The position numbers were made by a program, and so were the translations under genes. A stretch of 64,000 nucleotides of DNA, taken from the NCBI RefSeq assembly GCF_002750855.1, contig NZ_NWUC01000003.1, positions 124,001 through 188,000 on the forward strand, in the 5' to 3' direction. Within the stretch, counting starts at the first letter, position 1, and every line of letters begins with the position of its first letter. Below are positions 36,490 to 45,363 of this stretch, one piece after another. The stretch comes from Neopararhizobium haloflavum (GTDB lineage: Bacteria > Pseudomonadota > Alphaproteobacteria > Rhizobiales > Rhizobiaceae). The notes under the pieces were generated by a model that did no database searches, was not told the origin of the DNA, and was given only the letters and a program-made list of their open reading frames with translations.

Positions 36490-37395
36490 ATGGAATTGTG
36501 GATACCGATCACTCTCGCGGCGGCCTTCGTGCAGAATGTGCGCTCGGCGATGCAGAAGCATCTGAAGAACGTGATGGGCACGACCGGCGCGACCTTCGTC
36601 CGTTTCGGCTTCGGGCTGCCGTTTGCGCTTCTGTTTCTCGCTATCCTCAACCTCGGCCTCGGCTACAGGGTTCCGGCGGTCAACGCCTCGTTTATCGTCT
36701 GGGCCGTGGTCGCCGGCATCGCTCAGATCGCGGCAACCGCCCTGCTGGTCCATCTCTTTTCCTTTCGCAATTTTGCGGTTGGAACCGCCTATTCGCGCAC
36801 CGAGCCGGCCCAGGCCGCACTGTTCGGTCTCGTGTTTCTCGGCGAGCGCGTCAGCGTCGGCACGATCATCGCCATCGTGATCGCCGTCTTCGGCGTCATG
36901 CTGATCTCGATCGCCAGGACAGCCTTTTCGCTGAAGAACCTCGTCACGTCGCTGGGCAGTCGCACCGCCATCATCGGGTTGGCATCGGGCACGTGCTTCG
37001 GCATCGCCGCCGTTGCCGTCAGGGCCGCGTCGCTTTCACTTGATGGTCCCAACCCATTGATGCAGGCGTCCACCACCCTCGTCGTCACGATCGCATTCCA
37101 GACGGTGGTCATGTCGTTTTGGATGGCGATGCGCGAACCGGACGAATTCGGACGCATCAGGCGCGCCTGGAAACCGGCGGTGCTGGTGGGGCTCGCCGGT
37201 GCGACGGCATCCTTCGGCTGGTTCACGGCGATGACGCTGCAGCAAGCCGCCTATGTGAAGGTTCTCGCCCAGGTGGAAATGCTCTTCACCTTCGCCTCGT
37301 CCGTCTTCGTCTTCAAGGAGACCATCACCCGTCTTGAAATCGCGGGCTGCGCCTTGATCGTGCTCGGCGTTGTCGCTCTGGTTCTGTTTGCCTGA
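36490..37395 (+). CDS. EamA/DMT-family transporter
   Basis: Ten-helix drug/metabolite transporter of 301 residues. Two EamA repeats are visible: the first half ends FAVGTAYSRTEPAQAALFGLVFLGERVSV, the second ends YVKVLAQVEMLFTFASSVFVFKETITRLEIAGCALIVLGVV. The start ATG 36490 begins immediately before the first helix (MELWIPITLAAAFVQNVR); the longer frame to 36439 is rejected. Substrate is unknown, as usual for the family. It is divergent from the nucleotidase gene (110-base gap) and convergent with the DUF1194 gene. Confidence 0.88.
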   Translation: MELWIPITLAAAFVQNVRSAMQKHLKNVMGTTGATFVRFGFGLPFALLFLAILNLGLGYRVPAVNASFIVWAVVAGIAQIAATALLVHLFSFRNFAVGTAYSRTEPAQAALFGLVFLGERVSVGTIIAIVIAVFGVMLISIARTAFSLKNLVTSLGSRTAIIGLASGTCFGIAAVAVRAASLSLDGPNPLMQASTTLVVTIAFQTVVMSFWMAMREPDEFGRIRRAWKPAVLVGLAGATASFGWFTAMTLQQAAYVKVLAQVEMLFTFASSVFVFKETITRLEIAGCALIVLGVVALVLFA

Positions 37396-37397
37396 AT

Positions 37398-38150
37398 TCA
37401 GCGGGACGCCAACTGGCGCGGGTCCTGAATCTCGCGCAGGATTTTACGCCGGATGGACTGCGAATAGTTCTCCAGCGCCGTTACCGGTTCGACGAAAGCA
37501 CCCGTGCCGCCGATGATCTCGGTATCGAAATAGTCGATCAGCACTTCGGGCGATACCGGCTCGACGACCTCCACAAGCCCTTCCATCATATCCTTGTAGA
37601 CGATCGCCAGCCCGTTGATCGTGATGCCGCGCGAAAGCGCGGCCGTGCGCGCGGCGTCAAGATCTGCACCGCGATTGTTGACGCCATCGCCGGACAGGTT
37701 GATGACGTTTCGGTCGGCAAAGAACGGCTTGGCATCCAGCAATCCGACGCCGTAAAGCAGGGCCGTACCGATCGCCGTCCCCCCATCCATCGTCCCAGGT
37801 ATCCGTTGGCGCAGCCGGGCTGCGAAGTTCTCGGAGGATTGCGCGCCGTCGATGATGGTCCAAGGCATGATCAGACGCTGGCGGGTGTTGCCCGCCCATT
37901 CGAAATACGTCACCGCGATACGGCCGTGCGGCCCCTCGGCTATCGCGCCGATGACGGAGGAATCTTCGAACGCACCGGCAAATCCTTCGTGCTGAAGGAT
38001 ACGCTCCTCGCGGTCCATCGACGTGGAGACATCCACGGCGATGACCAGGGCCAGATCGACGGCTCGCACGTCATGTGCACGAACGGGGCTCCATGCGCTG
38101 GCCGCGAGCCAGCATGCCATCCAAGACCCGATGACCCACCGTCTCCTCAT
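37398..38150 (-). CDS. Secreted DUF1194 von Willebrand A-like protein
   Basis: Exported protein of 250 residues with a signal peptide (WVIGSWMACWLAASAWSPVRAHD, cleavage near residue 25). A VWA-like domain follows. The metal-ion-dependent adhesion site is DVSTSMDREE, with GTAIGTALLYG supplying the second loop. DUF1194 proteins are periplasmic and of unknown role. The GDGVNNRGADLD block matches the family. It is divergent from the regulator gene at 38332. No partner MoxR or other VWA-operon genes are present. Confidence 0.87.
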   Translation of the reverse strand: MRRRWVIGSWMACWLAASAWSPVRAHDVRAVDLALVIAVDVSTSMDREERILQHEGFAGAFEDSSVIGAIAEGPHGRIAVTYFEWAGNTRQRLIMPWTIIDGAQSSENFAARLRQRIPGTMDGGTAIGTALLYGVGLLDAKPFFADRNVINLSGDGVNNRGADLDAARTAALSRGITINGLAIVYKDMMEGLVEVVEPVSPEVLIDYFDTEIIGGTGAFVEPVTALENYSQSIRRKILREIQDPRQLASR

Positions 38151-38221
38151 ACGTCCCTCCGCCGCGCCCGCTCCCCCAGCGTGGACCGTTTTAGAGTCGC
38201 AGCCGATTGTTGTGCGAGTAT

Positions 38222-38249
38222 TTGAGAGACGCGCGATTTAGCGTATGTT
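38222..38249 (+). promoter_or_regulatory. Candidate promoter for the winged-helix regulator
   Basis: TTGAGA (38222-38227), 16-base spacer, TATGTT (38244-38249). The implied start near 38256 lies downstream of a possible upstream initiation codon at 38245, so it supports translation from ATG 38332. Confidence 0.35.
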
Positions 38250-38331
38250 CACATCATCAGTTGGGGCCCGTTCAACAGTATCGACGCGTGTCGGTCGCTT
38301 TGCGGCCGTTCTGTCATTGCGGGACCTCACC

Positions 38332-38931
38332 ATGGATATGCACCGTTTCGGATGCATCCATTTCGACCCATCCATGCGGCGCGCTCTGCGCGACGACGGT
38401 ATGGAACTGGCGTTCACCCGACACGAGCGTGCGCTGCTGGTGAAGTTCACGTCTGCGCGTCACCGTCTATTGAGCCGCGGACAGCTTCTCGAAGCCTTGC
38501 CTTCGCATGATCTTGGCACCAGCGACAGGACGATCGACTTTCTGGTCAACCGCCTGCGGCGCAAGCTGGGCGACAATGCACGCGCGCCTCGTTTCATCGC
38601 GACCCAATACGGCGAAGGTTACGTCTGGATCGCCGATCCGCCGCGGCAGGCGGCGGCGCCCACGCCAATCCTCTCCACCCTCACGACGCTCGGATCGGAA
38701 GAAGCGCCGCTTCTGGAGTGGCTGCACGCGACCTTGAGCGAAGCGCCCACCGATGCGCCGATGCCTTGCGGCATCGATGACAGAAGGATTTTCGCGGCGC
38801 GCTTTCTTCTGGAGCTGCATCTCGATCAGCACACGCCCATCGCGCGCATGACAAAGGGCGGCGCGCGGGCGCTGCAGACCTCGGCGCAGGCCCCATCGCG
38901 CAAATGGTCGATCCGGATCAGTCGTATTTGA
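38332..38931 (+). CDS. OmpR-type winged-helix transcriptional regulator without a receiver
   Basis: DNA-binding protein of about 199 residues. A Trans_reg_C winged helix (about 20-108) is clear: LAFTRHERALLVKFTSARHRLLSRGQLL, RTIDFLVNRLRRKLGDNARAPRFIATQYGEGYVW. No receiver domain precedes it, and the C-terminal half is a low-similarity region ending WSIRISRI. ATG 38332 is chosen from the promoter at 38222 and GCGGGA upstream; an in-frame start at 38245 would add 29 residues. It overlaps the 3' end of cydB by 14 bases on the opposite strand. Its target genes are unknown. Confidence 0.8.
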   Translation: MDMHRFGCIHFDPSMRRALRDDGMELAFTRHERALLVKFTSARHRLLSRGQLLEALPSHDLGTSDRTIDFLVNRLRRKLGDNARAPRFIATQYGEGYVWIADPPRQAAAPTPILSTLTTLGSEEAPLLEWLHATLSEAPTDAPMPCGIDDRRIFAARFLLELHLDQHTPIARMTKGGARALQTSAQAPSRKWSIRISRI

Positions 38932-39922
38932 GTTCGGTCGCCTTGCCACCGAATATCCGGTAGGCGAGGATCGTGTAGCCGCCGATGGCCGGCAGAACGA
39001 ATACGGTTCCGGCGAGGATGATCAACAGGCTCTCGGGTGCGCTCGACGCATCATAGATCGTAAGCCTGTCAGGAACGACATACGGGTAGAAGGAATAGGC
39101 AAGGCCGGCGAATCCGAGTGAGAAGATCACGCCCATGCCAAGAAACGGGACGAGTGCGAAGCGATCATCGGCGCGCGGAAGACGTGCGACCAGCAACCAT
39201 AGTCCGACGAACACCGCGGCGGTGACGATCGGCAGCGGCATGAGATAGAAGATCTCCGGCATCGTGAACCATTTGTCGAATATGCGGCCGGATGCGAATG
39301 GCGTTGCCAGCGAGATCAGGACCATGCCGAGCGCCGTCAGCGCCAGGCAGGCACGCATCCAGGAAACGGCCTTTTCCTGCAACTTTCCCTCGGTCTTGTA
39401 GATCAGCCAAGCTGCGCCCACCGCGCCGTAGGATGCGGCGAGGCATAGCGCCACCAGCGCCGCGAACGCCATCGAGGCGATGGCGAGGTCGAGCCCCAGA
39501 ACGTAGATGCCGAGCATGTAGCCCTGCGACAGCGCGGCCATCAGCGATCCGACGAAGAACAGGCGGTTCCATACCTTTTTCGATTTCGCACTGACCTTGG
39601 AGCGGAAATCGAACGCAATACCGCGCAGGATCAACCCAACCAACAACACGAAGACCGGCAGATAGAGCGCGGTGAGGATAATCCCGTGCGCGATCGGAAA
39701 CGCGACCAGCAACAGACCGATGGAGAGCACCAGCCAGGTTTCGTTGGCGTCCCAGAATGGCCCGATGGCCGCGACCATGGTGTCCTTTTCGGCGTCGTCT
39801 GCGAACAGCGAAAGGATGCCGATTCCAAGATCGAAGCCGTCGAGAATGACGTAGATGAGGATCGACACGCCCATCAGACCGGCAAAGATGAGAGGAAGCA
39901 GAAAGTCGCCGTCCAGTTCCAT
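38918..39922 (-). CDS. cydB: Cytochrome bd-type quinol oxidase subunit II
   Basis: Inner-membrane subunit of 334 residues with about eight transmembrane segments. The N-terminus LIFAGLMGVSILIYVILDGFDLGIGIL and the WDANETWLVL motif are typical for CydB. GRIFDKWFTMPEIFYLMPLP and YTILAYRIFGGKA end the protein. It forms the terminal oxidase with CydA, eight bases upstream. No small cydX-type gene follows, because the regulator gene reads into its end from the other strand. Its cyanide-insensitive form is inferred from the CydA loop. Confidence 0.95.
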   Translation of the reverse strand: MELDGDFLLPLIFAGLMGVSILIYVILDGFDLGIGILSLFADDAEKDTMVAAIGPFWDANETWLVLSIGLLLVAFPIAHGIILTALYLPVFVLLVGLILRGIAFDFRSKVSAKSKKVWNRLFFVGSLMAALSQGYMLGIYVLGLDLAIASMAFAALVALCLAASYGAVGAAWLIYKTEGKLQEKAVSWMRACLALTALGMVLISLATPFASGRIFDKWFTMPEIFYLMPLPIVTAAVFVGLWLLVARLPRADDRFALVPFLGMGVIFSLGFAGLAYSFYPYVVPDRLTIYDASSAPESLLIILAGTVFVLPAIGGYTILAYRIFGGKATELKYD

Positions 39923-39930
39923 GTCAGCCT

Positions 39931-41337
39931 CTATTCGCCCGCCGCCAGCGCGCCGCCGGCAGCCTTGCCCATCGTCATCGTGTCGTCGCGCGGATCGGAA
40001 TCCTGCTCAAGATTGCTATGGTGCGCCCGCACCGCCAATTTGTAGAGCACCGTCAGGTAGGTCACGATCAACACCGCATAGAGCGCGAGATATGTCGCAA
40101 GCGTCAGTCCGACATGCGATCCGGGGACCGGTGCGACCGCGTCAGCGGTCTTGATGACCCCCGATACGAGCCAGGGCTGCCTCCCGATCTCGGTCGTGTA
40201 CCAGCCGGCAAGCGTCGCCACCCAGCCGGAGAACGCCATGCCGGCGAGAATGAACGCCATAGGGCGGTTGATGTCATCCTTGCGCCAGAGCATCCAACCG
40301 GCGGCCCATGAAACCGCGAGCATCAGCATGCCGATGCCGACCATGACACGGAACGAGACGAAGAGCGGCAGCACGGGCGGATGTTCCGCCGTGCCGTCCT
40401 CTGCCACGAAATCGTTGAGGCCCGGTACGACGCCGTCAAGATGATGTTTCAGGATGAGGCTGGCGCCGCCGGGGACACCGATTTCGTAGTGGTTTTCCCG
40501 TGTTTCCTCGTCGGGTATCGCAAACAGGATCAGCGGCGCATGGCCTTGCGTCTCCCAGTTGGCCTCCATCGCGGCGACCTTCTGCGGCTGGTGCTCCAGC
40601 GTGTTCAACCCATGCATGTCGCCGGCGAATATCTGCAGAGGGATGAGCACGGCAGCCATGTAAACGCCGGTTCGCAAGGCCTTGTACATCTGCTCGGACC
40701 GGTCGCCATAGAGCCACCGGAGAGCCGAGAGGCCCGCGATGAGGAAGGCGACCGTCAGGCCGGAGGCCAGCAGCATGTGGACCAGCCGATACGGCATCGA
40801 CGGATTGAAGACGATTGCGAGCCAATCGGTCGCATGCGCGACCCCGTCACGCATCTCGAAGCCTTGCGGCGTATGCATCCAGGAATTGAGCGCGATGATC
40901 CAGAAAGCCGACATGGTCGTGCCGAAGGCGACCAGGAAGGTCGCCAGCGAGTGGATGAAATTGGAAACGCGCGAGAAGCCGAACAGCATGATGCCGAGGA
41001 ACACGGCTTCCAGGAAGAAGGCAGTCAGAACCTCATAGGCCAGGAGCGGACCGGCGATATTGCCGACCGTTTCCATGAAACCAGGCCAGTTGGTGCCGAA
41101 CTGGAAGCTCATCGTGATGCCCGAGACGACGCCGAGCGCGAAGGAGAGGGCAAAGACCTTTACCCAGAAGAAATACGCCTTCATCCAGGCGTCGTCGCCG
41201 GTGCGGCTGTAACGCCACTTGAAGAACAGCAACACCCAGCCAAGCGCGATGGTTATGGTCGGGAACAGGATGTGGAACGAAATATTCGCCGCGAATTGAA
41301 TGCGAGACAGGATGAGGGCGTCCATTTCGGTGCTCAC
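39931..41337 (-). CDS. cydA: Cytochrome bd-type quinol oxidase subunit I (short Q-loop form)
   Basis: Heme-bearing subunit of 468 residues. The b595 ligand is H22 in SRIQFAANISFHILFPT. The acidic pair lies in AYEVLTAFFLEAVFLG, and the second heme histidine is in YRLVHMLLASGLT. GWYTTEIGRQPW is the quinol-site signature. Compared with E. coli CydA, the loop between LILFAIPDEET and PLFVSFRVMV is about 65 residues shorter, matching the cyanide-insensitive (CIO) type. It reduces oxygen at high affinity. No cydDC assembly genes are in the window. Confidence 0.96.
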   Translation of the reverse strand: MSTEMDALILSRIQFAANISFHILFPTITIALGWVLLFFKWRYSRTGDDAWMKAYFFWVKVFALSFALGVVSGITMSFQFGTNWPGFMETVGNIAGPLLAYEVLTAFFLEAVFLGIMLFGFSRVSNFIHSLATFLVAFGTTMSAFWIIALNSWMHTPQGFEMRDGVAHATDWLAIVFNPSMPYRLVHMLLASGLTVAFLIAGLSALRWLYGDRSEQMYKALRTGVYMAAVLIPLQIFAGDMHGLNTLEHQPQKVAAMEANWETQGHAPLILFAIPDEETRENHYEIGVPGGASLILKHHLDGVVPGLNDFVAEDGTAEHPPVLPLFVSFRVMVGIGMLMLAVSWAAGWMLWRKDDINRPMAFILAGMAFSGWVATLAGWYTTEIGRQPWLVSGVIKTADAVAPVPGSHVGLTLATYLALYAVLIVTYLTVLYKLAVRAHHSNLEQDSDPRDDTMTMGKAAGGALAAGE

Positions 41338-41516
41338 TTTCTCTCCTCGATCGCAAGAATATGGCGCCCGTGCCGCATTCCGCCAGCGTCAATTCTGTCG
41401 CACCGCCAGAATGTCGCAGAGCCCCCCTCATCTGCAAGCCACCAGTCGCCGCGTCGCTGCTTTTTCCTTTGACGACTTCGGGTTATGGTAGCCTTCGCGT
41501 CGAAGGAGGTGGTGTG

Positions 41517-41786
41517 ATGGTGATGTATCTGATTGGCTACGAAGGCCGGGGAGAGCGTCCCTATGATCGCCTGCAGGAGGCCATCGACCAACGCGGCGGG
41601 GTCCATCTCATCGACAATCTATGGGCGCTGGAATGCGACAGCGACGCCGCCTCTTTGCGCGACTGGGTTCACGACATGATGGACGATGATGATGCGATCA
41701 TCGTCATGCAACTCAAGAACGGCAACCACTGGGCCAGCCGCCATCTCAAAACCAGCGTGAACGACTGGCTGAAAACGCATATCTGA
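41517..41786 (+). CDS. Small Cas2/SinR-like ferredoxin-fold protein
   Basis: Protein of 89 residues beginning MVMYLIGYEGRGERPYDRL. The pattern of an initial MYLIGYE strand, a helix, HLIDNLWAL, then ASLRDWVHDMMDDDDAIIVMQL resembles the small SinR-type proteins related to Cas2/VapD, which share a ferredoxin-like fold. The catalytic aspartate of Cas2 is not at the usual place (E replaces D in strand 1). AAGGAGGT lies six bases before ATG 41517, an unusually strong ribosome binding site. There is no CRISPR array or cas gene nearby. Function unknown. Confidence 0.7.
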   Translation: MVMYLIGYEGRGERPYDRLQEAIDQRGGVHLIDNLWALECDSDAASLRDWVHDMMDDDDAIIVMQLKNGNHWASRHLKTSVNDWLKTHI

Positions 41787-41877
41787 CGGTAACGCCATTG
41801 CCTTGGCGGATGACGACGCCATTTCTGGGCCATCCGCCGCAGCTTCCAATCCCACACCTCTGAGCACCCGACCCCGC

Positions 41878-43143
41878 ATGTTACGACAATGGCAATGGCG
41901 GTTTCGCCAATGGACACGCCGCCTCTGGGTTCGTGCCACGCTTCTCTCCCTGCTCGGCGTTGCCACGGCATTTGCCGGGATCCTTCTCGATCCGATGATC
42001 CCCGACGATGTCGAGGAGATCATCGGTGCCGATTCGATCGAGCAGATCCTGAACATCCTCGCCACGAGCATGCTGACGATCACGACGTTCTCGCTCAGCA
42101 CAATGGTCGCCGCGTATTCCGCATCGACGCAGACTGTAACCCCGCGTGCAACGCGGTTGCTCGTCTCCGATACGACCACCCATAACGTGCTGGCGACGTT
42201 CATCGGCACGTTTCTCTACAGTCTCGTCGGCATCATCGTTCTGTCGATGGAAGCCTATGGGGGTGGCGGGCGTGTCGTGCTTTTTATCGTCACGCTGGCG
42301 GTAATTCTCGCCGTGGTGACCGCGCTGTTACGCTGGATCGACCACCTGACGCATTTCGGCCGCGTCAACGACACGACAAAATCGGTGGAAGAGGCGGTTC
42401 GGGGCGCACTTGAAAGCCGCCGCGAGCAACCGTTTCTCGGGGCCAATCCTCTCGAAGATCCTGCAAGCGACGTCCCTGCCGATGCGAGCGCTGTCACCAT
42501 GGCGCAGATCGGCTACATACAGCATGCGGACATGGCGCAGTTGCAGAAGGCGGCCGAGGAGGCGGGCGCGCTGATCTACATCGTCGCCGCGCCTGGTACG
42601 TTCGTGCACCCCGGCCGACCGATCGCCTATGTCAGCGACGACCGGCTGGATCCGGACGCAGTTCGTGCCGCCTTCACGGTCGAAGACGAGCGCAGCTATG
42701 ATCAGGATCCGCTTTTCGGCTTGGCGGTCATGGCAGAAATCGCGTCCCGTGCCCTGTCGCCCGGCATCAATGACCCTGGGACGGCAATCGATGTGCTTGG
42801 CCGCCTGGTCCGGCTTCTGGCGTTGTGGCGTGAGCGACCGGCCGATATTCCGGTGACCTTCGACCGTCTCTACCTGCCCGCAATCGCGATCGATGAATGC
42901 TTCGACCATGCCTTCACGCCGATCGCACGCGATGGAGCCGGCATGATCGAAGTTCAGCTCAGGCTGCAGAAGACGTTCGCGGCGCTTTACCACATGGGAG
43001 ACGGCGCGATGCGCCGCTCGGCCATCAACCATGCGGCGGGCGCATGCAAGCGGGCTGTTGGTGCATTGGAGATGGAAGAGGATCGGGAAAGAGTACGCGC
43101 GGCCCACAAGGCTGTAGCGGCCGCCTCCGGCCAGAGCCGTTAG
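41878..43143 (+). CDS. DUF2254 predicted membrane protein
   Basis: Protein of about 421 residues with four N-terminal transmembrane helices (VRATLLSLLGVATAFAGILL, ILATSMLTITTFSLSTMVAAYSA, FIGTFLYSLVGIIVLSM, VLFIVTLAVILAVVTALLR). A soluble C-terminal domain (from about 190) has GLAVMAEIASRALSPGINDPGTAIDVL, diagnostic for DUF2254. I use ATG 41878; an in-frame TTG at 41803 would add a low-complexity tail. It follows the Cas2/SinR-like gene by 91 bases on the same strand. Its role is unknown; DUF2254 members resemble ion-channel-like membrane proteins only loosely. Confidence 0.85.
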   Translation: MLRQWQWRFRQWTRRLWVRATLLSLLGVATAFAGILLDPMIPDDVEEIIGADSIEQILNILATSMLTITTFSLSTMVAAYSASTQTVTPRATRLLVSDTTTHNVLATFIGTFLYSLVGIIVLSMEAYGGGGRVVLFIVTLAVILAVVTALLRWIDHLTHFGRVNDTTKSVEEAVRGALESRREQPFLGANPLEDPASDVPADASAVTMAQIGYIQHADMAQLQKAAEEAGALIYIVAAPGTFVHPGRPIAYVSDDRLDPDAVRAAFTVEDERSYDQDPLFGLAVMAEIASRALSPGINDPGTAIDVLGRLVRLLALWRERPADIPVTFDRLYLPAIAIDECFDHAFTPIARDGAGMIEVQLRLQKTFAALYHMGDGAMRRSAINHAAGACKRAVGALEMEEDRERVRAAHKAVAAASGQSR

Positions 43144-43340
43144 CTGGAGCGCGTGCGACGACGCTCCGCCTGCTCCATTCGGCGCAACAAGTCACGCATC
43201 GGCTCGGGCGTCTCGTCTTCAAGGCGAAAGGACGGAATCCGTCCAAGCATGCGACGGTTCGGTGCGGTCTGAATGTTGTTCAGCACCGCACGGTCGATGG
43301 CCGGATCAGCCGCGCGCTCATTTGCATTTTGTCTCTGCAT
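43140..43340 (-). CDS. Small NepR-like protein (possible anti-sigma factor)
   Basis: A 66-residue ORF from ATG 43340, without similarity to named enzymes. Its C-terminal part RLEDETPEPMRDLLRRMEQAERR recalls the core of NepR anti-sigma factors, where a P-x(2-3)-LLxxLxxAE helix binds EcfG. The first half, with LGRIPSF, also echoes the NepR region before the core. An EcfG-like promoter lies 31-57 bases upstream on the minus strand. A longer frame to 43457 would cross that promoter. It overlaps the end of the DUF2254 gene by four bases. The identification is tentative; phyR and ecfG are not in the window. Confidence 0.5.
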   Translation of the reverse strand: MQRQNANERAADPAIDRAVLNNIQTAPNRRMLGRIPSFRLEDETPEPMRDLLRRMEQAERRRTRSS

Positions 43341-43370
43341 GATCGGTTCAGTCTTGTGTTTCAGGACCGT

Positions 43371-43397
43371 GAAACCCTCGGATGCCGCAATGGTTCC
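43371..43397 (-). promoter_or_regulatory. Candidate EcfG (RpoE2-type) promoter
   Basis: On the minus strand: GGAAC (43397-43393), 16 bases, GGTT (43376-43373). The general-stress consensus is GGAAC-N16/17-CGTT, or GGAAC-N18/19-TT in Sinorhizobium terms, which this also fits. The expected start near 43365 gives a leader of about 25 bases before the NepR-like ATG. Confidence 0.45.
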
Positions 43398-43526
43398 AAG
43401 AAGTAATAACCCGAAACGGTAAATACAATATTTCGAAAATCTTAAACACAAGGGCATGTCGCAGATGGCCCCGACACCCGCGGGACCAACCGAAATAGCC
43501 TTACCATTGATCGCGGAGATGCCGCT

Positions 43527-44150
43527 CTACTGAAGAGCGCCAACCGGTACGTCGCTGCCGTACTCGATGGAGACCCAGCGGCCTGAATGAAACGACGCCT
43601 GCCGCTTCAAGAAGACATAGGGCGTTTCCGTCCAGAGCCGGACCTCCCGGTCCAGATTGTCCAGGATGAAATCGCCTTCGGACGTGCGAAGCGTCAAGAC
43701 AGCGTGGCCCTCGCCGTCTCTTTTGCGCACGACGGTGATCAACAGATCGTTGGCCGAAAACCCGCGCTCCATCAACATGAGGCGCTTCAGAAGCACGTAA
43801 TCCTCACAGTCGCCTTCAAGCTCGGGATAGGACCACAATTCCTCAATGCCATGCATGTCCTCGTCCGTACGCGGGACGATTGCGTCGTTGACGCTCAGAT
43901 TGACCTCACGCACGACCTCCCATCCGAAGTCGGTGACCCGCGGCGCGGCGGTGGGCTGGGCCCGAAGATTGCATTCGGAGACGTTGCGCTTGCAGAACTC
44001 GTAGTGCCCGATCGGCTGCGAAGTGACCGCACCAACCATCATCGAACGGTGGTCCGGCTCGACTGCGTCGGCCGGAGGCGTCCAAAAAAGCGCGACAGCT
44101 GCCATTGCAGCCAGTCCGGCCGCGCCCAGACCTCGAAGCGAATAGACCAC
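43527..44150 (-). CDS. Bacterial transglutaminase-like cysteine peptidase (BTLCP)
   Basis: Exported protein of 207 residues with a signal peptide (GAAGLAAMAAVALFWTPPADAVE, cleavage near residue 30). The papain-like triad is visible: Cys in LEGDCEDYVLLKRLML, His in GEGHAVLTL and Asp in FILDNLDREV. The family is the alphaproteobacterial BTLCP group (LapG-related); in LapG it cleaves adhesins under LapD control. Without a lapD-like gene here the substrate is unknown. The start codon is GTG 44150. It is monocistronic between the NepR-like ORF and the alpha/beta hydrolase gene. Confidence 0.9.
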   Translation of the reverse strand: MVYSLRGLGAAGLAAMAAVALFWTPPADAVEPDHRSMMVGAVTSQPIGHYEFCKRNVSECNLRAQPTAAPRVTDFGWEVVREVNLSVNDAIVPRTDEDMHGIEELWSYPELEGDCEDYVLLKRLMLMERGFSANDLLITVVRKRDGEGHAVLTLRTSEGDFILDNLDREVRLWTETPYVFLKRQASFHSGRWVSIEYGSDVPVGALQ

Positions 44151-44371
44151 CTGTTCACCCCACTCTTATCGTTAATAAAGAGTTAAATTTGGTGAGCAGG
44201 GAAAGTCAATCGACGAAAAAGGCGTTCATCCGTTATGGTTACCAAAAGCCCACGGACTGTGTTCACAGCGTAACACTTCGTGAGGCTTATTGGAAGCGAT
44301 GGCGCTTTCCGGGCAATTTCCAGCTGGTGCCCGTTGCACGTTTTATGACCCTCACACAGCCAATCGGCTGA

Positions 44372-45172
44372 TCAGCCTTGGTGGATGAGATCGCGAATCG
44401 CCTGCAGCATCCGCTCGATGTCCTGCGGGCGGGAGAGACGGTGATCGCCATCGCGAACGAGTGTGAGAACGACATCATCGGCAGGCAGATGTTCGACCAG
44501 ACGGAGCGCATGAGTATGCGGCACGTCGGGATCGGCCATGCCCTGGATGATATGGATCGGGCAGCCCGCATCGATCACGCCGTTGAGTACGCGATTGCGA
44601 CGGCCATCCTCGAACAGCGCGCGGGTAAAGACGTTCGGCTCCGGACCGTAGGGAGTCGGCTCCTCGAAATAGCCTTTGGATTCAAGGTCGCTCTTCTGCG
44701 CCTCGGTCAGTTCCGGCTCCATCAGTTCGATCGTGAAATCGGGCGCAGGCGCCAGGAGAATGAGACCAGCGATGCGATCGGCCTCGCCCCGGCGCTGAAA
44801 TTCCTGAACGAGCCGCAGCGCGATCCAGGCCCCCATCGAAGAGCCGACCAGAATCTGCGGGCCGGGCGCCTCCTGACCCATCACCGCCAGGCTCTCCTCC
44901 AGCCAGCGCGATATCGTCCCGTCGCGAAAATCGCCGCCTGAGCGGCCATGCCCCGAATAGTCGAACCGCGTGCAGGCAAGGCCTTCCGCGCCACAATAGC
45001 GGTCGAGTTCGACAGCCTTGGTCCCATCCATGTCGGAGCGATAGCCGCCGAGCCATACAAGTCCCGGCCGGCCGACAGCATCACGGGGCGCGCGGCGCAC
45101 CAATGCAATCGTCCGCTTGGTTGCGCCCTCACCTACAGTCAGCGTCGTCGTGCCGTGGCTTTCAACCGTCAT
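44372..45172 (-). CDS. Alpha/beta hydrolase
   Basis: Hydrolase of 266 residues of the serine esterase/BAAT-like group. The oxyanion region is [13 protein letters not shown], then [15 protein letters not shown]; the nucleophile elbow is [11 protein letters not shown], and the catalytic histidine is in [11 protein letters not shown]. The acid residue is probably in [10 protein letters not shown]. Related short proteins precede infC in many rhizobia. Its substrate is unknown. It is divergent from infC: ATG 45172 lies 191 bases from the AUU start, so the region between carries both promoters. Confidence 0.9.
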   Translation of the reverse strand: MTVESHGTTTLTVGEGATKRTIALVRRAPRDAVGRPGLVWLGGYRSDMDGTKAVELDRYCGAEGLACTRFDYSGHGRSGGDFRDGTISRWLEESLAVMGQEAPGPQILVGSSMGAWIALRLVQEFQRRGEADRIAGLILLAPAPDFTIELMEPELTEAQKSDLESKGYFEEPTPYGPEPNVFTRALFEDGRRNRVLNGVIDAGCPIHIIQGMADPDVPHTHALRLVEHLPADDVVLTLVRDGDHRLSRPQDIERMLQAIRDLIHQG

Positions 45173-45256
45173 GTCTCATCCCTCAACATGGCCTGATCTC
45201 AGTAATTCCCGAAGCCCACTCACTGTCCGGGATGATTTTTTCGCCGGGGCATGCTA

Positions 45257-45285
45257 TTGACTTGCCCGGTTCGATCACGACATTG
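45257..45285 (+). promoter_or_regulatory. Candidate promoter for infC
   Basis: TTGACT (45257-45262), 17-base spacer, ACATTG (45280-45285). The implied leader is about 70 bases before the AUU start of infC. The -35 match is good and the -10 is weak. Confidence 0.35.
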
Positions 45286-45363
45286 CGGCAGATCACGCAA
45301 TGCCGAGGGCCGGCATATGCGATATTCCATGCATCGGTTCAACAATTCGAGGAGAATACGACC

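Noticed and set aside
41503-41786. Cas2-like protein as evidence for a CRISPR locus
   Set aside because: No regularly spaced repeats, cas1 or effector genes are seen anywhere in the window.
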